This document shows, one piece after another, positions 18,823-28,991 of a DNA stretch of 64,000 nt. The stretch is taken from contig JAAFAI010000005.1 in the NCBI GenBank assembly GCA_018222405.1, positions 167,383 through 231,382 of the forward strand. Direction: 5' to 3'. Origin of the DNA: Gammaproteobacteria bacterium. Lineage in GTDB: Bacteria > Pseudomonadota > Gammaproteobacteria > Enterobacterales > Alteromonadaceae. The notes under the pieces are model-generated. The model did no database searches. It had not been told where the DNA came from and was given only the letters and a program-made list of their open reading frames with translations. Position 1 is the first letter of the stretch; the number at the start of each line of letters is the position of its first letter. Made by a program: the position numbers and the translations under genes.

Positions 18823-19755
18823 TCAGTGACTCTGTTCATCACCGTGTAAGCCTTTGATATGTGCTACCACGCTGCGCCCTAAAGCACTCTGGTTGTAACC
18901 ACCTTCCAGCATACTTACTATTCGTCCGTGGCAAACCTCATCGGCCACATTGCGCAGTTGTTTGCTTACCCAGTGGTAGTCATCTTCGCGCAGGCGCAAC
19001 TGGCCCATGGCGTCTTCGGCATGAGCGTCAAAGCCGGCACTGATTAAAATGAGTTCTGGCATAAAATTACGCAATGCGTCAAACCAGTAATTCACTTTTT
19101 CACGGAACTCTTCACCGGTTGCGCCGGCTTTCAGTGGCGCACTGAGTATATTGCTGGCCGATACCGGATGACCGGAATGTGGGTAAAACGGATGCTGAAA
19201 TGAGGAGCACATTAAAATTTGTTTGTCGCCGGCAATGATATTTTCGGTGCCGTTACCATGGTGCACATCAAAATCAATAATGGCCACGCGCGAAAGTTCA
19301 TAGTGCTTCAGGGCATAGCGAGCCGCCACAGCAATGTTGTTAAACAGGCAAAAGCCCATGGCATTGTCGTACTCAGCATGATGGCCCGGCGGCCGCACGG
19401 CACAAAATGCCTGACGGTCTTCCCCTTCCATTACCCAGTCTACTGCATCGCAGCCGGCGCCCGCTGCATATAAAGCGGCGCTTAAGGTAATCGGCGTCAT
19501 ACCGGTATCTTGCTCCAGCCAAATTACGCCGGTGCGCGGCGAACGCTGGAAGATACTATCAACGTAATAAGGGTCATGAGCCAGCGCTAAATTTTCTCGT
19601 TTCACCTGTTTGGCATCACCGTGCTGGCAAATCATTTCGAGACCGGAAGACAACAGCTGATCGTCTATGGCATACAGGCGGTCGGGGTTTTCCGGGTGCT
19701 CAGAAGACACATCGTGATGCACGCAATCTCTACCGCGATAAATTTTAATGGTCAT
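18823..19755 (-). CDS. Histone-deacetylase-family protein (AcuC/acetylpolyamine amidohydrolase type)
   Basis: 310 residues of the arginase/deacetylase superfamily. Catalytic elements are complete: H125-H126 in RPPGHHAEY, zinc ligands D163 and H165 in DFDVHHGNG, D243 in SAGFDAHAED, and the late EGGYN glycine-tyrosine loop. Bacterial members remove acetyl groups from lysines (as AcuC does on acetyl-CoA synthetase) or from polyamines. The open frame runs upstream to residue -40, but AGGAGA seven bases before the ATG at 19753-19755 sets the start. The first 11 bases overlap the 3' end of the CoA-transferase/GNAT gene, so the two are translationally coupled. Confidence 0.92.
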   Translation of the reverse strand: MTIKIYRGRDCVHHDVSSEHPENPDRLYAIDDQLLSSGLEMICQHGDAKQVKRENLALAHDPYYVDSIFQRSPRTGVIWLEQDTGMTPITLSAALYAAGAGCDAVDWVMEGEDRQAFCAVRPPGHHAEYDNAMGFCLFNNIAVAARYALKHYELSRVAIIDFDVHHGNGTENIIAGDKQILMCSSFQHPFYPHSGHPVSASNILSAPLKAGATGEEFREKVNYWFDALRNFMPELILISAGFDAHAEDAMGQLRLREDDYHWVSKQLRNVADEVCHGRIVSMLEGGYNQSALGRSVVAHIKGLHGDEQSH

Positions 19756-21625
19756 TTTCTGTCTCCTGTTCCGCCCCTTCCGCTGCTTCGGGCTCCTGCA
19801 GCGGCAATTCCAACTCCACCTCACTGGGGTCGCCACTAAACAGGCGCTTGAATCCGTGATGTTCAAAGATGGCAATCATGGGTTTATTATCGGCCCGGCA
19901 AAACGCCAGCATCTTGTTGATTTTCCGTTTACGGGCAATATCGATAAGCTTGATCAGCAAGCGGCTGCCCATCCCTTTACCCTGCTGCGTTTCGCGGGTA
20001 ACAAAGGCCGCCTCACAGGAGTTATCGTGCTCGTTATAATAGAAGCGCCCCACTGCATGGATGGTGATCCGCGAGCCTTCCTGACGCACAATACACAGCG
20101 CCGCGTCGGAATTCTGATCGACGCTGACCAGGTTACAGGACTTCTCCCGCGACATTTGTTTGGGGTCGTAGTTATAGCGTAAGCGTAGGGTTTCCTTGGT
20201 ATGCGAATAGAAAAACTCCTGCAAGCGTCGCTCATCGGCCGGATTCAACGGCCGCAGGTAAAAGGTCTCGCCCTGAATTACCATTTTCTGTAACTGGATA
20301 GCGCCCAGCTCAGGAATATCCGTGGGATATTTTTGCTGAAAATGCGGTACCCAGTAGTGTTTGCGCACCTCGGCAAGCAGGTGGGCGCGAAATTTGGGAT
20401 GGGCCACGCGGATCAGCTCAAGGGCCCGCTCACGAATACTTTTGCCGCGTAGTGAGGCGATGCCGTACTCGGTAACAATGTAGTGTACATTGCCCCGGGA
20501 AGTGGTTACCCCTGCGCCTTCGGCAATGCACGGAACGATACGCGACACGGTTTCATTCTGCGCCGTGGAGGGCATTGCAATAATGGGTTTACCACCTTTA
20601 CTCATCGACGCGCCCGACACGAAATCCACCTGCCCGCCAATACCGCTGTAAAAATCATAGCCCAGCGAGTCGGCTACCACCTGCCCGGTTAAATCCACCT
20701 CCAGCGCACTGTTAATGGAAATCATATTGTCGTTTTTGGCAATATTGGTGGGCTTGTTCACATAGCTGCTGGGATAAAATTCGATGTGTGGATTGTTGTG
20801 GACAAACTTATACAGACGCTCACTGCCCATACAAAAACTGGTCACGATTTTGCCGGGGTGAAAGGTTTTCTTGCGGTTAGTAATAGCGCCTGATGCAATG
20901 ATGTCCATAATACTGTCTGACAGCATTTCACTGTGGATCCCCAGATCCTTATGGCGCTGCAGGTACTTTAACGTGGCGCTGGGAATCTTGCCTACACCAA
21001 ACTGCAGGGTGGCGCCGTCTTCCACCAGCATCGCCACATACTGGCCAATCCGCTCGGTCACGCTGTCGATAGCCGGGGCTTCAATGGCTTGCAAAGGTTC
21101 ATCGGCTTCGATACAGGCCGTGAACTCGCTAATGTGAATAAAAGAGTGACCAGCAGTGCGCGGCATTTGCGGATTTATCTGGGCAATGGCAATGGTGGCA
21201 TTACGTACCGCCGACATGGAAATGTCTACCGACACGCCCAACGAACAATAGCCAAATTCATCCGGCGGGCTTACCGTCACCAGCGCAGCATCCAGCGGTA
21301 AGGTGCCGTCGCTGAACAGGCTCGACATTTCCGATAAAAACACGGGCGTGTAATCGGCGCGGCCTTCATCCACTGCCCGGCGAATTTCATCGCCCTGAAT
21401 AAAAAAGGTATTAACCTTAAATAGCTGCCGGTATTCTTCTTTTGCCCAGCGGGTATCGCCGAGGGCCAGCATGTGCACCAGTTCAATATCGCTGAACCCT
21501 TTGCTGTGCTTAATTAAATCATCGATGAGTGCATAAGGCACTCCGGCATTTCCACCAACAAATACCCGGCTACCTGACTTGATCAGATGCGACCAGTCCG
21601 GTCGCGGCGGCAGAGCAACGGTCAT
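19745..21625 (-). CDS. Acetyl-CoA hydrolase/transferase fused to GNAT acetyltransferase
   Basis: 626 residues. Residues about 1-440 are a class I acetyl-CoA hydrolase/transferase: the catalytic glutamate is probably E233 in GIHSEMLSD, and SGIGGQVDFVSGA is the CoA-transferase glycine loop. Residues about 450-610 are a GNAT N-acetyltransferase with the acetyl-CoA pyrophosphate loop TQQGKGMGSRLL and the conserved NKPMIAIFEHHGF end. The C-terminus is an acidic tail. Such fusions occur in proteobacteria, and the substrates of the GNAT half are unknown. The start is the ATG at 21623-21625 rather than the upstream TTG. Overlap with the downstream deacetylase gene suggests an acetylation/deacetylation pair. 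Confidence 0.9.
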   Translation of the reverse strand: MTVALPPRPDWSHLIKSGSRVFVGGNAGVPYALIDDLIKHSKGFSDIELVHMLALGDTRWAKEEYRQLFKVNTFFIQGDEIRRAVDEGRADYTPVFLSEMSSLFSDGTLPLDAALVTVSPPDEFGYCSLGVSVDISMSAVRNATIAIAQINPQMPRTAGHSFIHISEFTACIEADEPLQAIEAPAIDSVTERIGQYVAMLVEDGATLQFGVGKIPSATLKYLQRHKDLGIHSEMLSDSIMDIIASGAITNRKKTFHPGKIVTSFCMGSERLYKFVHNNPHIEFYPSSYVNKPTNIAKNDNMISINSALEVDLTGQVVADSLGYDFYSGIGGQVDFVSGASMSKGGKPIIAMPSTAQNETVSRIVPCIAEGAGVTTSRGNVHYIVTEYGIASLRGKSIRERALELIRVAHPKFRAHLLAEVRKHYWVPHFQQKYPTDIPELGAIQLQKMVIQGETFYLRPLNPADERRLQEFFYSHTKETLRLRYNYDPKQMSREKSCNLVSVDQNSDAALCIVRQEGSRITIHAVGRFYYNEHDNSCEAAFVTRETQQGKGMGSRLLIKLIDIARKRKINKMLAFCRADNKPMIAIFEHHGFKRLFSGDPSEVELELPLQEPEAAEGAEQETENDH

Positions 21626-21780
21626 AGTTCCAACTCCCAATCTCAACTCACTTCATAATGCCACAGTTGCTGCCCAATCATATAAGCAAGTGGTCTAACT
21701 TTGATCTGAACGGTATTTTTTCTGTCACTTATTTTAAGCCCGACAACAAAAGAAAACTAAATTTCATTTATTAAATTTAT

Positions 21781-21794
21781 GGAATATTTTTTTC
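21781..21794. promoter_or_regulatory. Candidate IolR operator before iolB
   Basis: GGAATATTTTTTTC, a GGAA-N6-TTTC variant of the palindrome found in front of the other inositol units, lies 62 bases before the iolB ATG in the 231-bp AT-rich divergent region with the CoA-transferase gene. Confidence 0.6.
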
Positions 21795-21856
21795 ATTAAC
21801 GTTATATTGAGTGCCCTATTGATCAGATAAGCAAATTGCCTGAGAGGACGACTGTA

Positions 21857-22672
21857 ATGCCAGAATTATTATCAAAATATCAACCGCCCGGCAAAACGGC
21901 GCAGACTCAAAATATCACGCCTGCTTCAGCAGGCTGGAAATACGTAGGATTTGAAGTGTTTGAGCTGAAAGCCGGCGAATCGTTTTCACAACAAACCGAA
22001 GATCAGGAAGTTTGTCTGGTATTGATAGGTGGTAAGGCTGATATTAAAACCACCGATCTCGATTTATCTGATGTGGGCGACAGAATGAGCCCCTTTGAAC
22101 GAAAAAAGCCATACGCAGTATATGTGCCAAATGAAGATCACTTCACTGTCACGGCAACAACAGACGCCGAAATCGCAGTGTGTAAAGCTCCTGGTAAAGG
22201 AGGTTTTAAGGCCCGCTTAATCACACCGGACGATATTGGTTCTGAATCGCGCGGTAAAGGCTTCAATAAGCGCCATGTGCACAACATTCTGCCCGAGACT
22301 GAGCCGGCAGACAGCTTGTTAGTGGTGGAAGTCTATACCGATGAGGGGAATACCAGCTCCTATCCTTCGCATAAACACGATCAGGATAATGCCCCGCATG
22401 AGACGTATCTGGAAGAAACCTATTATCACCGCATCGATCCGCCACAAGGGTTCGTTTTTCAGCGCGTTTACACCGAAGACGGTGAAATTGATGAATCCAT
22501 GGCAGCCTACAACAAAGACGTTGTTCAGGTCCCTAAGGGCTATCACCCAGTGGCCACACTGGCAGGTTATAACAGCTATTACCTCAATGTAATGGCAGGA
22601 CCAAACAGACGCTGGTGTTTTGTTTGGGAGGAGGCCCATAACTGGGTAAATTCTCCGGCATACGGCGACTAA
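21857..22672 (+). CDS. iolB: 5-deoxy-glucuronate isomerase
   Basis: 271 residues of the IolB cupin family, which converts 5-deoxy-D-glucuronate to 2-deoxy-5-keto-D-gluconate in myo-inositol catabolism. The double cupin metal-site segment SSYPSHKHDQD, then EETYYHRIDPPQGFVFQRVY in two parts and GYHPVATLAGYNSYYLNVMAG, are diagnostic; the family usually reads SSYPPHKHD. The frame extends to a TTG at 21836, but GAGAGG nine bases before the ATG at 21857 fixes the start. It is transcribed alone, opposite to the main iol operon, with its own operator-like site and terminator. Confidence 0.95.
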   Translation: MPELLSKYQPPGKTAQTQNITPASAGWKYVGFEVFELKAGESFSQQTEDQEVCLVLIGGKADIKTTDLDLSDVGDRMSPFERKKPYAVYVPNEDHFTVTATTDAEIAVCKAPGKGGFKARLITPDDIGSESRGKGFNKRHVHNILPETEPADSLLVVEVYTDEGNTSSYPSHKHDQDNAPHETYLEETYYHRIDPPQGFVFQRVYTEDGEIDESMAAYNKDVVQVPKGYHPVATLAGYNSYYLNVMAGPNRRWCFVWEEAHNWVNSPAYGD

Positions 22673-22686
22673 ACCGTTTTTCGCAA

Positions 22687-22730
22687 CTGGTCAGGCATGG
22701 CGAGGCATGGCACACCTGACCGGTTTTTTA
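22687..22730 (+). terminator. Terminator of iolB
   Basis: GGTCAGG (22689-22695) pairs with CCTGACC (22715-22721) across a 19-base loop, followed by GG and six T. It lies between the convergent iolB and DMT permease genes. Confidence 0.7.
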
Positions 22731-23645
22731 TTTATTTCTTACCGCCTCTGCCTTTCTCACTTTCCTTGCCTGACGCGCGGTACGCACCGTCCCCAACGAA
22801 TTGACCATTAACGCCAAAAAGATAACCGCCATCCCGGTGACTGCAGCCAGGCCTAGTGTTTCGTTCATTAGCGTGATACCCAACAGTGCCACCCACACAG
22901 GCTCAAGAGTCATAACAATTGCACCTTGTCCGTCAGGCGCCATACTTTGTGCCTTTAAAAGCAAGAAGAAGCGCAACCACGTTGCCAGTACAACACTCAA
23001 TAAAACCCAGTGCCATACCTCGGCCAGTTCCTGCTTGGCATCTAATTCCCACGCAGCGTAAGCCACAGTGCAAGCCACGCTAGCCGAAAGCATCTGGTAA
23101 AAGGTTTGAGTGACCGGCGGGATCCGCGCGCACAAGCGGCCATTAATATTAAAATATAACGCGTACAGTAAAGCCGAAATTAAGAATAAACTGTCTGCTG
23201 GCGCCAGATTAAACCCATTGCGAACAGCAAGTAAAGCGACGCCAGGCAGCGCAATGGCGATGGCAATCCAGGTTTGAGATTGAGCCCGATAACCAAAAGC
23301 AAGGCCGGTAACGGGGATGAGTAGAAAACTCAAGCTAATCAAAAAAGCGCCTACGCCAAGTCCGTCAGAAAGCATCAGGGCCGCAGCCCATACGGAGGTC
23401 TGTACTCCTAACACCAGGCCAGTTAATAACGCATTTCTTATCTGAACTGACGTCGCTTTTATTACTATCCGAGGCTTCATTGCCGCCATTAACAAAGCGG
23501 AGCTAAAAAACCTTATAGCTAAAAAGTACATGGGGGTTATCGCCAGCAATGCCGACTTAGAAAAAAACCATCCCATGGCTGCCAGCAAGGTCACCACCAC
23601 CAGCAGCAAATGAGCCGTGAGCTGCGAAGAAGATTGATTACTCAT
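22728..23645 (-). CDS. DMT superfamily (EamA) inner-membrane permease
   Basis: 305 residues with ten predicted membrane helices in two EamA repeats (first AAMGWFFSKSALLAITPMYF, second half around ALLYALYFNINGRLC and GAIVMTLEPVWVALLG). EamA proteins usually export or import small metabolites such as amino acids or sugar derivatives; nothing identifies the substrate. The ATG at 23643-23645 is chosen because the longer frame runs through the strong terminator hairpin at 23670-23694 from a TTG. That terminator separates it from iolG, so it may be weakly expressed by read-through or from its own promoter. Basic C-terminal tail (RTARQARKVRK). Confidence 0.82.
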   Translation of the reverse strand: MSNQSSSQLTAHLLLVVVTLLAAMGWFFSKSALLAITPMYFLAIRFFSSALLMAAMKPRIVIKATSVQIRNALLTGLVLGVQTSVWAAALMLSDGLGVGAFLISLSFLLIPVTGLAFGYRAQSQTWIAIAIALPGVALLAVRNGFNLAPADSLFLISALLYALYFNINGRLCARIPPVTQTFYQMLSASVACTVAYAAWELDAKQELAEVWHWVLLSVVLATWLRFFLLLKAQSMAPDGQGAIVMTLEPVWVALLGITLMNETLGLAAVTGMAVIFLALMVNSLGTVRTARQARKVRKAEAVRNK

Positions 23646-23669
23646 AGTGAAATTTTCAGAGTCCTGATC

Positions 23670-23694
23670 AAAAACCCCCGCTGAGCGGGGGTTT
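23670..23694 (-). terminator. Strong terminator ending the iol operon after iolG
   Basis: A perfect 10-bp stem (23672-23681 with 23685-23694) with a three-base loop is followed on the minus strand by five T. It sits 12 bases after the iolG stop codon. In the + direction it is also followed by T, so it may act both ways. Confidence 0.88.
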
Positions 23695-23705
23695 GACAAA
23701 ACTAA

Positions 23706-24722
23706 TTACTCAGCGTCGTAAAACGGTGGTCTGGGTGGCATAGAAATTGATTCAATCTGCCCTGTTTCCTGCGCTTTCACACAAGCATCACAGGCAACCG
23801 CTGCCGCAAACCCATCCCAGGCTGTTGGACCAGTCAGGCTACGAATTTTGATGCCATCAATGAAGTCCTGCAGCTCAACATCATAAGCGTCGATAAAGCG
23901 CTTCTTCCAGTCAGAAAGCAGATTTTGCGACAATGACGCATTCTTTCGAGTAGTGATGCTCATTGGCTCAGGCAGGTTTGCAACCCCCTCTTCACCTACT
24001 ACGGAACACTGTATATCGTATCCATATTTACAGTTTACAAAGACTTCAACGTCGATGCGTACACCTTTCGCCGTTTCCAGGAGGATAATTTGTGGGTCTG
24101 CCAGCTTTGAATGCGAATACTTTGTAGTGCGCGGGAAAATGACCTGTGCGGACACGTAATCATCATCCAGTAACCAACGCAGCACATCCAGCTCATGAAC
24201 AACCGTATCGTGAATGGCCATTGGTGTGACATAGGCTTCTGGCACTTCCGGGTTACGGTGGGCACAATGGACCATAAGCGGTTCTCCAATATCCCCGTCA
24301 ACAATGGCCTGTCTCAACAAACGATAACCGGCATCGTACGGACGCATGAACCCCACCTGGACAAGTCGATTACCGTGTGCAATTTCAGCGTCCACTATTC
24401 GACGGCACCCCTCTGCAGTAGTTGCCAGAGGTTTCTCACAGAACACGTACTTGCCCGCTTCAATCGCTGCCAGCACATATTCTTCGTGAGTAGGTCCCCA
24501 TGACGTTACCAGGACGGCATCAACATCCCCGGCAGCTATAAGCTCATGACCGTCGCCATAAACTTCAGCGCTAATCCCCAGAGCAGCAACCAGTTTTTCT
24601 GCACTGGCACGGTTAACATCGGTGACAGCAACAACCTCAGCCCCTGTTAATACCTTAGTCAGTCTACGAGCATGCTCACAGCCAATCGCTCCTGTACCAA
24701 TAACACCAATTCTGACTTTCAT
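23706..24722 (-). CDS. iolG: myo-inositol 2-dehydrogenase
   Basis: 338 residues of the Gfo/Idh/MocA family; oxidises myo-inositol to scyllo-inosose with NAD. The Rossmann motif [15 protein letters not shown] starts at residue 6; catalytic K97 lies in CEKPLA, and D172 and H176 in [14 protein letters not shown]. These numbers coincide with K97, D172 and H176 of Bacillus subtilis IolG. The start is the ATG at 24720-24722, since GGAG lies six bases before it; the ATG two codons upstream has no room for a ribosome site. Last clear inositol gene of the leftward operon, 15 bases after iolH, ending at a strong terminator. Confidence 0.95.
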   Translation of the reverse strand: MKVRIGVIGTGAIGCEHARRLTKVLTGAEVVAVTDVNRASAEKLVAALGISAEVYGDGHELIAAGDVDAVLVTSWGPTHEEYVLAAIEAGKYVFCEKPLATTAEGCRRIVDAEIAHGNRLVQVGFMRPYDAGYRLLRQAIVDGDIGEPLMVHCAHRNPEVPEAYVTPMAIHDTVVHELDVLRWLLDDDYVSAQVIFPRTTKYSHSKLADPQIILLETAKGVRIDVEVFVNCKYGYDIQCSVVGEEGVANLPEPMSITTRKNASLSQNLLSDWKKRFIDAYDVELQDFIDGIKIRSLTGPTAWDGFAAAVACDACVKAQETGQIESISMPPRPPFYDAE

Positions 24723-24737
24723 CTTCATCTCCAAACC

Positions 24738-25637
24738 TTAACGCTGCCAATACTTATCAACGTAGCGTTGAATTTCTTCACGCATGAATTTAGACGACGC
24801 TTCAGCGTTTTCTTCCCATGCGAATACACAACTCGACAACACACCGTCGAAACCAATTTCGCGCAGTGTTTTGAAGAATACATCCCAGTCAATCTCGCCT
24901 TCGCCCATGTTCAGGTGCTGGTGCACTCGAGCAGTGGAACCCGGAGGATTAACGATATAACGCAACTGCGAGGATGCTTTATGGTTGAAGGTATCCGCTA
25001 CCCGGGCGTGAACCAGTTCACCCTGGGTTTGACGAATAGACTCAGCCAGGTCATCGCCGTAGTAAAATGAATGCGGCGAAATATAAGATGCCTTTACCGC
25101 TTTTGAATTAATGGTCTTGATAATGTCAATTGCCGGGGAGATTTCTTCTACCCAGTCTTCCGGATGAGGTTCAACACTTAAGGTTAAGCCTTCACGCTCA
25201 AGAATCGGAACCAGTACATCCATAGAACGCCAGAAAGCATTTTCACAAGCTTCCGGAGTATGAATACCCTGGGTATCAGCAGCAGAACGCTCTGGCGAAC
25301 CACCACGACCAAACTCAGAAATCAACAGCTCACATTCCATCTCAACAGCCACTTCGATGGTACGCTTCCAGTTGTCCATGGCCATTTCCCACTCATCTTT
25401 ATAGGGACTGGACCAACGATACATTGGCTGCAGTGTAGCCAGTTCAACGCCGCTGTTTTTCATGGCTTGTTTAAACGCTTTTGCGCGAGCCGGGAAAACA
25501 CGTGGACGTGTCCACCACTGCAAAAAGTCTGCACGCGGTGATAACTCAATGTAGTCGTATCCCATTTCCTTCACAAAAGCAGGCAACTCTTCAAGGGGGA
25601 TATGACGATGCATATACGGATCGAGGGCTATTTTCAT
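24738..25637 (-). CDS. iolH: IolH-like TIM-barrel sugar phosphate isomerase/epimerase
   Basis: 299 residues of the xylose-isomerase-like TIM-barrel family, similar to Bacillus IolH: MKIALDPYMHRHIPLEELPA at the start, GYDYIELSPRADF, and a strongly conserved C-terminal block (HARVADTFNHKASSQLRYIV, NPPGSTARVHQHLNMGEGEIDW, SSCVFAWEE). Metal-site glutamates and histidines (ISEFGRGG, SVEPHPEDW, ISPHSFYYG) are present. The exact reaction of IolH is not firmly established; it is thought to act on inosose isomers or later intermediates. Good GAGGAG ribosome site before the ATG. Sits between the IolI-like gene and iolG in the operon. Confidence 0.88.
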   Translation of the reverse strand: MKIALDPYMHRHIPLEELPAFVKEMGYDYIELSPRADFLQWWTRPRVFPARAKAFKQAMKNSGVELATLQPMYRWSSPYKDEWEMAMDNWKRTIEVAVEMECELLISEFGRGGSPERSAADTQGIHTPEACENAFWRSMDVLVPILEREGLTLSVEPHPEDWVEEISPAIDIIKTINSKAVKASYISPHSFYYGDDLAESIRQTQGELVHARVADTFNHKASSQLRYIVNPPGSTARVHQHLNMGEGEIDWDVFFKTLREIGFDGVLSSCVFAWEENAEASSKFMREEIQRYVDKYWQR

Positions 25638-25670
25638 GTTCTGACTCCTCAGTTCTGTCGACTCGCTGCC

Positions 25671-26498
25671 TTAGGCAGACAGCGCTGATTTCATGTAATC
25701 CATGCTGGCTTTAATATCACCAACCGGGTCGGACGATTGCCACACACCATCTGAGAACGGTTCAAACGAGATGTACCCTTTGTAACCGCCTTCAAACAAT
25801 GCTTTTACCTGTGCAATGCTGTCGAGCTTGTCACCGTCCATCACAAATTCACGGTGACCATCGAGCATATCGGTAAACGAAATATCTTTATCTACCACAG
25901 CAGAAACGTGCACCAGGCCGGTTTGCAGCGGGAAGAAATCCGGGTCTGACGAACCTGCATGATGGAAGGTGTCGTGCACCAGACCAAAGATGTCTTCGCC
26001 GTCTACCGCTTTAATCGCACTAATGGCTTCCTGCTTAAATCGCAGTGTAGAAATAGGAAAGCCTAATGGCTCAACAAAACCCTTCAAGCCTCTATCACCC
26101 AAGATTGACTTTAAGTCAGTCAATGCCGCTTTCAAGTCCTCGGTACGCTGCACATCAGTGCGTGCATCGTCAGCATCAACCAGCGGACAACATACCAAAC
26201 CAATAGCACCAGCGGCGGCGGCCACATCGGCCATTTGCTCGGCTTGTGCCTTACGCTCATCATTCCAGACATTAAATGGATAAAGTGCATTGATACTCAG
26301 CACTGTAATGTTGGCAGCTTCGGCGGCCGCACTGACCGACTTGGCTGTTTCTACATCAGTAACACTGTTCTCTTTTACATCATTCCGTAATTCAACTGCT
26401 TCGATACCCAGATTTTTGGCTGCTTCAATCATCGCCAACGGACTCAGAGTCGGGCAGGCCATGTGATTTAAAGCAAAAGAAACCGCTGGTTCAGACAT
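25671..26498 (-). CDS. IolI-like TIM-barrel isomerase (2-keto-myo-inositol isomerase candidate)
   Basis: 275 residues of the sugar phosphate isomerase/epimerase TIM-barrel family. Segments match IolI layout: NLGIEAVELRNDVKEN, LSINALYPFNVWNDERK (IolI has LNAL with a similar NxxDE), GFVEPLGFP, FGLVHDTFHHAGSSDPDFF and GYISFEPFSD. In Bacillus IolI interconverts scyllo-inosose and 1-keto-chiro-inositol, allowing D-chiro-inositol use. The assignment is by position and motifs, so hydroxypyruvate-isomerase-like activity cannot be excluded. AGGAATTATTT precedes the ATG. Between mmsA and iolH. Confidence 0.72.
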   Translation of the reverse strand: MSEPAVSFALNHMACPTLSPLAMIEAAKNLGIEAVELRNDVKENSVTDVETAKSVSAAAEAANITVLSINALYPFNVWNDERKAQAEQMADVAAAAGAIGLVCCPLVDADDARTDVQRTEDLKAALTDLKSILGDRGLKGFVEPLGFPISTLRFKQEAISAIKAVDGEDIFGLVHDTFHHAGSSDPDFFPLQTGLVHVSAVVDKDISFTDMLDGHREFVMDGDKLDSIAQVKALFEGGYKGYISFEPFSDGVWQSSDPVGDIKASMDYMKSALSA

Positions 26499-26531
26499 AA
26501 ATAATTCCTGACAAAAAAGGGTTATTAACTA

Positions 26532-28037
<1,506 letters not shown>

Positions 28038-28076
28038 TAGTTTCTCCGTATTGACGGGTTTTCGCTCGAAAGCGCG

Positions 28077-28967
28077 TTAGAGCAGACCAGCTTCGGTAGC
28101 AAGGGCCTGTAAATTACGGTGCCCTAGTGTTGCATAGGTCAATGGATCGGCTACGGCAGGATCCTGCTCAGCCTCAACGACCAGCCAGCCGCTGTAATTC
28201 ATCTCTTTTAGCACCGCAAAAATAGCTGGATAATCCACGCAACCATCGCCAGGCACAGTAAACACGCCATTTAATACCGCATCTAAAAAGCTCAAATTGC
28301 GATTTTTGGCATCCAACATGACATGCTTACGTATGTCTTTGCAGTGCACATGACAAATGCGGTCAGACCAGCGCTTCGCAATTTCAACAGGATTGCCCCC
28401 AGCAAACAGACAGTGGCCACTGTCGAGAAGTAGCCCAAGGTCAGTACTGGTACGGCGCATCAGTTCGTCGATTTCATCCTCGGTTTGAATAACCGTTCCC
28501 ATGTGGTGGTGATAAGCCAGGCGAACACCATGTTTGAGGGCGTACGCGGCGACAACATCTAACTTTTCTGCATAACTTTCCCACTTATCAGCCGGGAATG
28601 GTCTTCGTAGGGACAGAGGTGTAGATTGATCGCCGTGTACGCAATTCGTGACTTCACAGCACACCATCACTTTACAACCACTGTCACGTAGTAATTCGAG
28701 ATGGGCCTGCATAGCCTCAATTTCTTCTTCAGCACTGCGCTCTAACAACATCAATGAGTACCAGCCAGAAACGGCTTTTAACCCGTTTGCTGCCAGCACA
28801 GTATTCAGTGCATCAGCCTGTCTGGGAAACTTATGTCCCAATTCAAATCCGTCGAAGCCTGCTTGTTTACCTTCTTTCAGGCACACTTCTAATGGAGTGT
28901 CGCCACCTAAACTGGGCAAGTCATCGTTAGTCCAGGTTAGAGGATTAATACCTAATTGAACTGCCAT
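28077..28967 (-). CDS. iolE: myo-inosose-2 dehydratase
   Basis: 296 residues; dehydrates scyllo-inosose to 3D-3,5/4-trihydroxycyclohexane-1,2-dione. Family markers: LGINPLTWTNDDLPSLGGDT at the start, GFELGHKFPR, AYHHHMGTVIQTEDEIDELM (acidic metal-site region), LLLDSGHCLFAGG and HVHCKDIRKHV. The longer frame begins at a TTG inside the ribosome site; GAGGAG eight bases before the ATG at 28965-28967 decides the start, giving MAVQLGINPL. Between iolD and mmsA. Confidence 0.95.
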   Translation of the reverse strand: MAVQLGINPLTWTNDDLPSLGGDTPLEVCLKEGKQAGFDGFELGHKFPRQADALNTVLAANGLKAVSGWYSLMLLERSAEEEIEAMQAHLELLRDSGCKVMVCCEVTNCVHGDQSTPLSLRRPFPADKWESYAEKLDVVAAYALKHGVRLAYHHHMGTVIQTEDEIDELMRRTSTDLGLLLDSGHCLFAGGNPVEIAKRWSDRICHVHCKDIRKHVMLDAKNRNLSFLDAVLNGVFTVPGDGCVDYPAIFAVLKEMNYSGWLVVEAEQDPAVADPLTYATLGHRNLQALATEAGLL

Positions 28968-28991
28968 CTTAATTCTCCTCAAAAAGCCTGA

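Noticed and set aside
19748..20182. 144-codon plus-strand frame within the CoA-transferase/GNAT gene
   Set aside because: Opposes the conserved GNAT domain; no independent support.
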